Part shown: piece after piece, positions 34,707 to 42,943 of the stretch
Layout of the letters: each line of letters starts with the position of its first letter
Numbering within the stretch: the stretch's first letter is position 1
Assembly (NCBI RefSeq): GCF_000808575.1
Contig: NZ_JWLW01000066.1
Span: forward strand, 186,001-250,000
Direction of reading: 5' to 3'
Length of the DNA stretch: 64,000 nt
Source: Alteromonas marina
GTDB lineage: Bacteria; Pseudomonadota; Gammaproteobacteria; Enterobacterales; Alteromonadaceae
Translations under genes and position numbers: made by a program
Notes under the pieces: generated by a model
Seen by the model: only the letters and a program-made list of their open reading frames with translations
Told to the model about the DNA's origin: nothing
The model's database searches: none

Positions 34707-36641
34707 ATGTCAATAACAAGAGAATTATGGCTTGCCATAGCAGCTGTCGTCCTTGTTGCAATTGCGGGTAGTGTCACAATTCATGGGTTTACTACGAAAC
34801 AATACGTAGAAGAACAACTTTATTCAAAAAACTTAGACAATGCGAGTATGCTTGCTCTAACGTTAAGTGGCCTTGAAAAAGACCCTGTTTCTTTAGACCT
34901 CTTTATCATGTCACAATTTGATATTGGTCATTATGCCTCTATCGTACTTCAAAAATCTGATGGCGAAATTGTTACTGCGCATACACATGAAGTGCAATTA
35001 GATAAGGATACACCGCAGTGGTTCTCAGATAACTTTTCCCCCATCGTTAAACCAGGCGTTGCTCAAGTAAGCGAAGGATGGGGTCAGTACGGCACGGTTT
35101 ATGTAGAGACCGACACTAGCTTTGCGGTTGCATCTATGTGGCGAGCTACACAGCGACTTATTTTCGGTTTATCACTTGTAGGTATATGTGCGGGCCTATT
35201 GGGAGGCTGGGCATTACGCTTCATTATTCGCCCTCTAGATGGTGTTGTGCGCCAGGCTGAATCATTCCAGAAAATGCAATTTATCCAGCTCAAAGAGCCT
35301 CGCACATTAGAGCTCAAGCGTGTTGTACGCGCGATGAACTTTCTCGCCACTAATTCTAGAAAGATCATGGAGGAAGAGAACACGCGTCTTGATATTATGC
35401 GCTACAAAACGCAATTCGATGACGAGTCTGGTGTAGCAAATAGGGATTATTTCATTTCAATTCTAAAAGGACAGCTGGCTTTTAGAGACACGGAAGGTGT
35501 GAACTGCCTTTTCTTTGTTAGATTCACCGAAGGCGAAGGCTTTTTACGCACACCTGCAGCAACCAGAAAAAAGCGTATTCGTGATTTCGTTGGGGAAATT
35601 AACGACTGCTTATCACTACATCATCATCAGTTTACCGACAGCCGGATTGCAAGAATGCAGAAAAACGAGTTTGCTATTCTGCTTACAGAAACCCATGACG
35701 CTATGGGTATTTCAGAAGCGGTCCACGGCGCTTGCTTGAGTGCATTCAGTGAAGCAGGCGATCCGAAGGTATTCCAATCTGTTGTTAAACTTCGTCCTGA
35801 CGACAGTTTTTCTGCCTTGTTAATGCGGGCAGATGCGATGATTGACGAAGCAGAATTATTGGATATGGACGAACCCTTCATAGAGTCAACACTCAAAGAA
35901 TTTATTAGCTTAGTAGAGCAAAAACGCTGGGAAAAAGAACTTCAAAATACTATTGAAGAGTGTGGCGTAGAAACCTTTAACTTCCCCGTTTTGGATATTG
36001 ATCGCAATTTGGTTCACTACCAAAGTTGGGCGGGAGTAACTATAGATGGCGAACTAAGAAAAAGTGGTTATTATACCCACTGGGCTCGCTATTTGGGGCT
36101 TTTACCTCAGCTCGAGCTAACTACGATTACTAGCCTAATTAACTACATAAACCGCACCAATACAGATTCGAAGTTTGCCTTTTTGTGCTCTGAGCAATTA
36201 ATGCTTAATCCTGAAGTTCTTGCTCAACTTTATTATCAGATTGGTAGCAACGAAAAAGCTGCAAAACAATTATGTTTCGAGGTACGCGAATCTACCGCTA
36301 CGCGCTTCCCTGATGAGTTTAGAGATTTTTGTACAACGCTCAAAGCCAAAGAATGCGAAGTGGGTTTAAAGCGAGTTGGAGAATCCTTCTCTCAATTGTT
36401 GAACGTTCAAGAGATGGGGTTGGATTATGTGAAAATCGATTCAGCGTTCATGTCAGACATCGACTACAACCCAGCTAACCACGCCTTTATACGTGGCTTC
36501 TGCTCTCTTGCACATACTTTTGGCATAAAGGTCTATGCAGACGGCGTAAAGCGTTCAGATTACCAAGAACTATTCATTGAATTAGGGATAGACGGTGTGG
36601 TCTCGCATATTGAAGTTATAGAGCATCTTTTAGATGACTAA
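34707..36641 (+). CDS. lapD: LapD-type inner-membrane c-di-GMP receptor (degenerate GGDEF-EAL)
   Basis: Order: TM1 (7-25), periplasmic LapD/MoxY domain (about 26-150), TM2 (151-172), HAMP (173-225), degenerate GGDEF (about 235-390) and degenerate EAL (about 400-640). W125 in SEGWGQYG is at the position of the LapG-binding tryptophan known from Pseudomonas LapD. The GGDEF site reads MQKNEFAIL and the EAL signature is lost (SWAGVTI; ADGVKR in place of EGVE), so it should bind but not make or cleave c-di-GMP. When bound, LapD captures LapG and spares the adhesin. Its 3' end overlaps the convergent regulator gene by 26 bases. Confidence 0.92.
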   Translation: MSITRELWLAIAAVVLVAIAGSVTIHGFTTKQYVEEQLYSKNLDNASMLALTLSGLEKDPVSLDLFIMSQFDIGHYASIVLQKSDGEIVTAHTHEVQLDKDTPQWFSDNFSPIVKPGVAQVSEGWGQYGTVYVETDTSFAVASMWRATQRLIFGLSLVGICAGLLGGWALRFIIRPLDGVVRQAESFQKMQFIQLKEPRTLELKRVVRAMNFLATNSRKIMEEENTRLDIMRYKTQFDDESGVANRDYFISILKGQLAFRDTEGVNCLFFVRFTEGEGFLRTPAATRKKRIRDFVGEINDCLSLHHHQFTDSRIARMQKNEFAILLTETHDAMGISEAVHGACLSAFSEAGDPKVFQSVVKLRPDDSFSALLMRADAMIDEAELLDMDEPFIESTLKEFISLVEQKRWEKELQNTIEECGVETFNFPVLDIDRNLVHYQSWAGVTIDGELRKSGYYTHWARYLGLLPQLELTTITSLINYINRTNTDSKFAFLCSEQLMLNPEVLAQLYYQIGSNEKAAKQLCFEVRESTATRFPDEFRDFCTTLKAKECEVGLKRVGESFSQLLNVQEMGLDYVKIDSAFMSDIDYNPANHAFIRGFCSLAHTFGIKVYADGVKRSDYQELFIELGIDGVVSHIEVIEHLLDD

Positions 36642-37212
36642 ACTCACCTATACGAAGCAATAAGCTTATCCGGTCTTTCGCTTCAAACTTGTGAAGGAGC
36701 GTACCAACATATTCTTTAACGGTACGCTCAGTAATACCATGCTCTCTTGCTATCTCTTTGTTACTTAACCCTTCCAAGATACCATTCAATACATCTTTTT
36801 CTCGGTTTGTAAGTTCTTGCAATGAGGGTAGAACCCGCTTCGTTTGCATATTAGCGGCTATATTTGATGTGGTCTGTGTTAATAATTCATTGGGCAACCA
36901 CATGCCTCCCGCCTCAATAACACGTGCTACCGAAGAGAGTAGAGATTGTGTACCCAATGCATGGCAGTACGCTCTAGCGCCTAACATTAACGCCGTTTGC
37001 ATCTCTGTCCGGTCATATTTGTAAGTTAGCAGTACAAGGTTATTTACTTTTTGTTTGGCTTCTATCAGCTGTTGGCGCCAGCTATCACCGGCTGTCAAAA
37101 CCCAAACGCAATCGCTATTATCACACTTTAATTCAGTGATACTACTGTAACTAGACCATGAGTATTGGGTGGGTGCACCTTGCAAGTCTTTTTCAGCAAT
37201 GAAATGTCTCAT
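36616..37212 (-). CDS. LuxR/FixJ-type transcriptional regulator with receiver-like N-terminus
   Basis: 198 aa. The C-terminal LuxR HTH is at about 133-190 (ELTNREKDVLNGILEGLSNK; ITERTVKEYVGTLLHKF). The N-terminal 110 residues resemble a receiver fold in its second half (LMLGARAYCHALG; VIEAGGMWLP), but no acidic pair or acceptor Asp is seen, so it may be phosphorylation-independent. It is the last gene of the operon with the secretion genes (stop of lapC and this start overlap by one base) and overlaps lapD tail to tail. A role in controlling the adhesin or its exporter is inferred. Confidence 0.8.
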   Translation of the reverse strand: MRHFIAEKDLQGAPTQYSWSSYSSITELKCDNSDCVWVLTAGDSWRQQLIEAKQKVNNLVLLTYKYDRTEMQTALMLGARAYCHALGTQSLLSSVARVIEAGGMWLPNELLTQTTSNIAANMQTKRVLPSLQELTNREKDVLNGILEGLSNKEIAREHGITERTVKEYVGTLLHKFEAKDRISLLLRIGEFSHLKDAL

Positions 37213-38579
37213 TAACGCTCCCGCAGCGCAGAGGCTGTCACATTAAACAAAGGCGACAAAATATAGTTAAGTACCGTTTTCTTTCCCGTCAAAATGTCTA
37301 CTTGCACAATCATACCTGGCAGAATATCAAGAGACTCATCGGCGATACTGCGCTTTGTTTCAAGTCTTACAAGGTAATAAGTTTCATCTTTGTCATTGGT
37401 GATAGCGTCGGCACTAATATGCTGAACTTCGGCCGACATTCCGCCATAAATGGTAAAGTCGTAAGCACTAAACTTAAGAATGGCAGGCTGCCCCTCTCTT
37501 ATAAATGCGATATCCTTTGGTGAAACTTTTGCTTCGACAATGAGTTGATCATCTTGAGGAACAAGCTCAACAACGGCACTACCAGGCGTAATAACGCCGC
37601 CAACCGTATTAATAAGTAGCCGTTGAACCGTTCCATTAATCGGCGAACGTAAATCCGCTTGCGATACCACATCTTCCAAACTGGTTTGAGATTGCTGAAG
37701 CGTCGCCATTTCAGCGGTGGCTTCGGTCAATTCTTGATTCCATCGATTAACGAGTTTAAGACGTGCTTCTTCCTTCTTAATTATTTCTTCTTCAATGGCG
37801 TTTAAACCACGCTCAATCGCAACTTTAGATTTAGTAATATTTCCTTCTAGCTCTACTATTTGACGCTCTAAACGAAGGATTTCTATTTCTGAAACCGCAC
37901 CTGATGCTAACAATGGTTTGGTTACCGCAAGCTCTTTTTGAGAAAGAGAAAGCACATTCTGATATTGAGAAAGGTTTGCCCGTTCTTCTTCTACATCCTG
38001 TCGACGCTGCATAATTCGAGAATCTGACCCCGCAGCCACTTCATCAAGTTCAGCTAAATTTGAGTTGTAGAGTTTTCGTTCGTTATCAACAATGGTAGGT
38101 GCCTGTTCGCGAAGATTTCGATTAAAACGCAACACTTCTCCCTGAGTCAGTGCTGACAAGCGCTGAACCTTCGCAGCAAGTGCTGCAAATTGCGTGGTAT
38201 TCTCTTCCAAACTGGACAAAAAACGTGTCGGGTCTACTTTCAACAACACCTGCCCTGCTTTAACCGTTTGTCCTTCGCGTACTAAAATCTCCTGTACTAT
38301 CCCGCCATCGTAAGACTGCAGCACTTGAAGCTGTTGAGATGGAATAACTTTGCCATCACCTTTGGCAACTTCGTCAATTTCTGCGAAGTAAGACCACACC
38401 ACCAACAGAAACAGCGCTATAACTACTGCATAGAGTAAACCACGGGCTTTCACTGGCGTTTGCATAATGCGTGACCATTCAGCTTCTAACACCCAATCTT
38501 GACCTGGGGGCGGCGCAAGCCAGCCTCGCATAAGCCGCTGTAACCAGTCTTTTTTCTCACCATCACTTTTCAAAATCAT
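37212..38579 (-). CDS. lapC: Type I secretion membrane fusion protein (HlyD/LapC family)
   Basis: 455 aa. One TM helix at about 47-66 (GLLYAVVIALFLLVVWSYFA) is followed by the periplasmic beta part (GDGKVIPSQQLQVLQSYDGG; VREGQTVKAGQVLLKVDPTR), a long coiled coil (about 140-310) and the C-terminal barrel with the HlyD signature near RSPINGTVQRLLINTVGGVI. It joins the ABC exporter to the outer-membrane channel. It overlaps the ABC gene by 4 bases. Confidence 0.92.
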   Translation of the reverse strand: MILKSDGEKKDWLQRLMRGWLAPPPGQDWVLEAEWSRIMQTPVKARGLLYAVVIALFLLVVWSYFAEIDEVAKGDGKVIPSQQLQVLQSYDGGIVQEILVREGQTVKAGQVLLKVDPTRFLSSLEENTTQFAALAAKVQRLSALTQGEVLRFNRNLREQAPTIVDNERKLYNSNLAELDEVAAGSDSRIMQRRQDVEEERANLSQYQNVLSLSQKELAVTKPLLASGAVSEIEILRLERQIVELEGNITKSKVAIERGLNAIEEEIIKKEEARLKLVNRWNQELTEATAEMATLQQSQTSLEDVVSQADLRSPINGTVQRLLINTVGGVITPGSAVVELVPQDDQLIVEAKVSPKDIAFIREGQPAILKFSAYDFTIYGGMSAEVQHISADAITNDKDETYYLVRLETKRSIADESLDILPGMIVQVDILTGKKTVLNYILSPLFNVTASALRER

Positions 38580-40735
38580 GGTGCCCTCTTCAATACTTGA
38601 CTGGGCTGCTTAAACTGCACTAGCACTTCTTCCTTCTTACCGTCGGCAATCACTTTTCCGTTTTCTACTACAATTACCCGCTCTACCAAATCAAGCAGTG
38701 TGGTTCTGTGCGTATTAATAATAAGAGTCTTACCCGCTGTCGCCGCCTTGATCGTTTCCTTCATTTGCGCTTCATTGGTCGAGTCCATGGCTGAAGTAGG
38801 TTCATCCATAATGTAGATGGCAGGGTCTCGCACTATGGCTCTTGCCATAGCCACAGCTTGACGTTGCCCGCCAGATAACAAGCAGCCGCGCTCTCCTACA
38901 TTCTGCTCTATGCCACTCGCGCTTCCATTAACAAGCTTTGCCAAACCACATTGAGTTATGACCTCCCAAAACTCAGCGTCGTCGATATGCGTGTCATCTG
39001 GCAAGATATTGTCTTTTAGTGAGCCATGAAAAAGGCTCACGTCTTGCGGTACATAGCCTATTTGTTTACGTAGTAGCGTAGGGTCATATTGCTGTAGGTC
39101 TATTCCGTCCAACAAAAGTTGCCCGGATTCAGGACGGTAAAAAGCCATGAGGAGCTTATTTAAGGTTGATTTTCCACATCCGTTTTTACCCAAGATGGCA
39201 ACGTGCTCTCCTTGCTTGATAGAGAAGCTCATGTCTTTTAGCGCAAGAACGGTTTCGTCGGGATACTTAAAGCAGAGCTGGCTAGCGTCAATATTTCCTT
39301 TAAGCACAACGTTGTTTTTTATTTGTTTATTCCTGCCTGTTTCACTTGGCAGCGACATAATGTCATCAAGGGCATTCTTTGCGGTTTCAGCGTGATGAAA
39401 TTGTGCAAGCAAAGCAGCAGCCTGAGAAACCGGTCCCATAGCTCGGCTTGATAGTAAATAAGCAGCAATCAACCCACCTTGGGTAATTACCCCCTCAATA
39501 ATGAGGTAAACGCCAGTGAGGATGATAACCACACCCACCGATTGCTGGATCCAAAGCGCTGCGTTATTTACCGACATTGATACTAAACGGAGTTTAGCGT
39601 TCACTTTAGCTAGAAATATCGTCTGCTTTTCCCACGCACTTTGGTTTCTACTTTGGTAACCGAAGGCTTTAACGTCCTCTAAAGACGTTACGCTTTCAGT
39701 CACAAGCGAACTTTTACGAGAACTGATTTCCATCGATTCTTCTGACAAAGAGCGCATTACCCGCTGCGCTTTCAGGGCATAAAGAAAAAGCGCAGTGGCG
39801 CCAATAAGGATTGGAATGATCAGATAAAAATCGATCATAGCGATAATAACCACAAACAGTAGCCCAAAAGGTAAATCTACTAGAGCCACTAAAGTGACAG
39901 AACCAAAGAACTGACGGATACTCTCAAAAGACTGTAGACTGTTTATAAATGAACCGCTTTTAGCAGGTTTGCTTGCCAAATTTATAGACAGCACTTTTTC
40001 CATTATTTTTGCCGACAGCGTGACATCCAACCGGCTCGCCGCCAGTTCAACGAAGTACTGCCGAAGCATGCGTAGTAAAAAATCTGCCGCTAGCACAAGT
40101 AAAACGCCAACAGCTAGCGCCCACAATGTCTCCAACGCTGCGTTTGGAACTACCCTGTCGTAAACATTCATCACAAATAGGGGTAATGCGATAGAGAGCA
40201 AACTGATAAATACAGATGCTAAGAGTACGTCACGATATAAGCCTTTTGCCGTTCTTATAGATGACCACAACCAGTGCCCCACTGATGACTTATCAATTTG
40301 AGCATTGGTATCTTGCGCGTTCATTTCAGGCCGAGCAAAAATGACGTACCCCGTATAGCAGGCGCTTAGTTCATCTCTAGGTACTTCCACCACAGCATCG
40401 TCGAGTTCTGGATAAGAAACTCTGGCATGTGTTTTATCGAGCCCATGCAGTACACAGGCCTGCTTCTCATTAAGCACTAAAACAGCGGGTAAAATTGCAG
40501 TGTTGATATGGTCTAGTTCGCGCTTTACCGTTCTGCTGGCGAGTCCCGCGCGTTTTGCTGCGCGCTCAAATCCAGTAGGTGATAGTTCACCGTGATCTAA
40601 AGGCAGCCCGCTAAGCAAGCTAACTCGAGATACATCTAAATGGTGGGCGTGACAGATTGTTATTAAACAATCCATCAACACTCCCCCTTGTCTCTCCAAA
40701 TAAGATATGTCGTCTACGACCTTTTTTTCCTTCAT
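38576..40735 (-). CDS. lapB: Type I secretion ABC transporter, LapB/LssB family
   Basis: 719 aa. N-terminal C39-like domain (about 15-140) with no His at the expected catalytic position, so it is probably a substrate-docking domain, not a protease. TM domain about 160-450. ATPase: Walker A GKNGCGKST (516-524), signature LSGGQ (620-624), Walker B IYIMDEP (D644, E645) and H-loop His676. It exports large adhesins of the LapA type. The next gene encodes the fusion protein; the gene before it, 17 bases away, the outer-membrane partner. Confidence 0.93.
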   Translation of the reverse strand: MKEKKVVDDISYLERQGGVLMDCLITICHAHHLDVSRVSLLSGLPLDHGELSPTGFERAAKRAGLASRTVKRELDHINTAILPAVLVLNEKQACVLHGLDKTHARVSYPELDDAVVEVPRDELSACYTGYVIFARPEMNAQDTNAQIDKSSVGHWLWSSIRTAKGLYRDVLLASVFISLLSIALPLFVMNVYDRVVPNAALETLWALAVGVLLVLAADFLLRMLRQYFVELAASRLDVTLSAKIMEKVLSINLASKPAKSGSFINSLQSFESIRQFFGSVTLVALVDLPFGLLFVVIIAMIDFYLIIPILIGATALFLYALKAQRVMRSLSEESMEISSRKSSLVTESVTSLEDVKAFGYQSRNQSAWEKQTIFLAKVNAKLRLVSMSVNNAALWIQQSVGVVIILTGVYLIIEGVITQGGLIAAYLLSSRAMGPVSQAAALLAQFHHAETAKNALDDIMSLPSETGRNKQIKNNVVLKGNIDASQLCFKYPDETVLALKDMSFSIKQGEHVAILGKNGCGKSTLNKLLMAFYRPESGQLLLDGIDLQQYDPTLLRKQIGYVPQDVSLFHGSLKDNILPDDTHIDDAEFWEVITQCGLAKLVNGSASGIEQNVGERGCLLSGGQRQAVAMARAIVRDPAIYIMDEPTSAMDSTNEAQMKETIKAATAGKTLIINTHRTTLLDLVERVIVVENGKVIADGKKEEVLVQFKQPSQVLKRAP

Positions 40736-40752
40736 ATAGGCCTACCACATCG

Positions 40753-42699
40753 CTATTCGTTTGAAGGAAGCTGAATGATAGCAGCCTCAATCCTGCGGTT
40801 ACGGGCATTAGCTGCTTCTGACTCCTCATCAACAAGCGGACGACTTTCTCCGTATCCAACCGCAGTAATTCTTCTAGCTTCAATGTCTGCCTTCGTCATT
40901 AGCAGTGACGCTACGGCCTTTGCTCTTCGTTCAGACAAGCGCTGGTTGTAAGCTGCATCGCCATCTAAAGAAGCATGACCATGGATAATCACGCCTGAAT
41001 TTGGGTCGTTGTTTAACGCGTCGATAACGTCTTGAAGTGAATTCTCATATTCAGGCAACACCTCGGTAGAGTTGGACGCAAATTCGATATTGACGTTAAA
41101 TGAATTAATTATCTTTGCATTATCTAACGTAAAATCTGCGGCACTTGGTTCTGGCACCATCTCGGGCTCTTTGGCTTCACAACCAAAGTCATCTACCATA
41201 GACCCAGGCGTAGAATCGACGCAATCGTCCCATAAATCCACAATGCCGTCGCCATCACTGTCTCGCTTGAGGATATTAAGTTCATCTACAAAGTTCGTGC
41301 GAACGGCTGGGCAAACGTAGTTAGGGTCGTAGCTGATTCTCTCTTCAGCTTTGTCTAGTACATCAGGAACACCATCTTTCGTAATGCCTAATGTTTGTGC
41401 CAAGCTACCCGAGGCTGCAAGTAGTCTTACGCGCGCTTTTTCTAATGTATATTGCGCTTCCAAATACGCGCGACTAGACTCGTAATACTCGTTTTCGGAG
41501 TCGAGTAAATCCAATAGAGAACGTTCGCCAATGGTAAACTGATCCATGTATGCAGACTTCACTCTGTCAGAAGACAGGCGATGGGCATTCAGTGAAGGCA
41601 GCTGCTCAGTAATATTGATAATGTCGTTATAAGCTATCTGTACCGTTTGTCTCATGTCTATACAGGCTTTGTCTCGCAGATCTTTTGCTAGGTCTACCTG
41701 CGATAAAGCTTGTCGAATCGCTGCGCGGTCCGAACCACCATTATATAAGTTGTAAGAAAAGTTAACGCCAACGCTAGCCTCGGTAATGGTGTTATTTAGG
41801 GCTGCCTGGTCTCGCGTTTGCGCGCCATAGCTTGCGGTTAAATTGACTTGTGGATGATAGAGACTTTTCGCACTGTCCACGGCGTAGCGCTGGGCATCAA
41901 TGTTGTAAATGGCGGCATTGAATTGTGGATTAGTGCCATAGGCGCTAGTGAGTAAGGTTTGAATGTCTGTAACACTGGCATCAACATAGGCGGAATTTAA
42001 GGTGACCGGTTGCAAATTGTTCGCAGGTTTCTCGCCTACTAAACGCAAGAAGCGCGCTGTAACATCGTGCAGGTTAGACAGCTCAGTAAGTACATTAGAC
42101 TCAGCCAGAGACAAACGGCCGCTAATTTGCTCCAAATCGGCACGTCGACCTACACCCGCTTCTACGCTTTCTTCAATTTGCTTAAACACATCTACATGTG
42201 TAATCAGGTTCTCTTCAGCAAGCTTCAACAGCTCGCGAAACATTTTTACATCCATGTAGGCAAGGGCTGTATCAAGTGACTTCTGCTCTATTTCTCCCAT
42301 TAGCTCAAAAAAGCGTACAACCTGTGCTTGCTTAAATCGTTTAACTTCACTGCTTGTTAAGAAACCATCGTAGAGCATCTGAGTTAAAGCGATTTGCGCG
42401 GTATGACCCATATACTCACGATCTAGCCCATAGTTTCTATCAGTATAAGCACTCGATGCCAATACATCGACTTGCGGACGAAAGCCGCCACGCGCAATGT
42501 CTACGTCTGACATTGCAACCTGAAGTTGACGCCAGCTGGCTTGCACTTCTGGGTTTTCGTTCACTACCTTGCGAACATAGTCTTCCAATCTGACTGACGA
42601 ACCACTAACACCATTACTTTGAGCAATAGCTGCATGAGCAAGCACAGCGCCAGTTGCTCCAATAACAACTTTGGAAAGCACTGAATTCATCAACTTCAT
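40753..42699 (-). CDS. TolC-like outer-membrane efflux protein fused to an OmpA peptidoglycan-binding domain
   Basis: 648 aa in one open frame. Signal peptide 1-26 (cut AIA-QS); TolC/OEP part about 35-450 (SVRLEDYVRKVVNENPEVQA; typical GERSLLDLLDSENEYYES). A linker at about 480-510 contains DSDGDGIVDLWDDC, a thrombospondin-type-3-like calcium motif. The OmpA domain occupies about 533-648: VNIEFASNSTEV, GHASLDGDAAYNQRLSERRA and VGYGESRPL, with the Asp and Arg that hold diaminopimelate. In Pseudomonas and Shewanella Lap-like loci TolC and OmpA proteins are separate; here they are one protein, tying the secretion channel to peptidoglycan. Divergent from the adhesin gene. Confidence 0.9.
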   Translation of the reverse strand: MKLMNSVLSKVVIGATGAVLAHAAIAQSNGVSGSSVRLEDYVRKVVNENPEVQASWRQLQVAMSDVDIARGGFRPQVDVLASSAYTDRNYGLDREYMGHTAQIALTQMLYDGFLTSSEVKRFKQAQVVRFFELMGEIEQKSLDTALAYMDVKMFRELLKLAEENLITHVDVFKQIEESVEAGVGRRADLEQISGRLSLAESNVLTELSNLHDVTARFLRLVGEKPANNLQPVTLNSAYVDASVTDIQTLLTSAYGTNPQFNAAIYNIDAQRYAVDSAKSLYHPQVNLTASYGAQTRDQAALNNTITEASVGVNFSYNLYNGGSDRAAIRQALSQVDLAKDLRDKACIDMRQTVQIAYNDIINITEQLPSLNAHRLSSDRVKSAYMDQFTIGERSLLDLLDSENEYYESSRAYLEAQYTLEKARVRLLAASGSLAQTLGITKDGVPDVLDKAEERISYDPNYVCPAVRTNFVDELNILKRDSDGDGIVDLWDDCVDSTPGSMVDDFGCEAKEPEMVPEPSAADFTLDNAKIINSFNVNIEFASNSTEVLPEYENSLQDVIDALNNDPNSGVIIHGHASLDGDAAYNQRLSERRAKAVASLLMTKADIEARRITAVGYGESRPLVDEESEAANARNRRIEAAIIQLPSNE

Positions 42700-42820
42700 A
42701 TATGCATCTCACTATGTAAACCCTAGGCGACATTTGTGTCGTTTCTTACTTTTTTAAAGTAGACGCTGTGTGTATTTCTGCAAACCTCACAGCCAAATAT
42801 TAGACTAAAAATTAATTAAT

Positions 42821-42836
42821 TAGGGGTAACTCCCTA
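42821..42836. promoter_or_regulatory. Inverted repeat in the divergent adhesin/secretion promoter region
   Basis: TAGGG-N6-CCCTA (42821-42836) is a perfect dyad 108 bases before the adhesin and 121 before the TolC-OmpA gene. It stands in an AT-rich stretch and looks like a dimeric regulator site. The neighbouring LuxR-type regulator is a possible binder, by inference only. Confidence 0.45.
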
Positions 42837-42943
42837 CAACCTATACCAAAGGATATGTGTCCCCCGTACCACGGTCCGGTAACCAGATAAAAAAGCCCTG
42901 CTACGCTTTTTGTATAGCGTGAATATTTATCGATTGAGAGGGA

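Noticed and set aside
35400..36641. Active diguanylate cyclase or phosphodiesterase in LapD
   Set aside because: Neither GG[D/E]EF nor EAL signature is present; the protein fits a receptor.
42700..42943. c-di-GMP riboswitch upstream of the adhesin
   Set aside because: No GEMM-type conserved core or paired stems could be found; only a dyad at 42821-42836.
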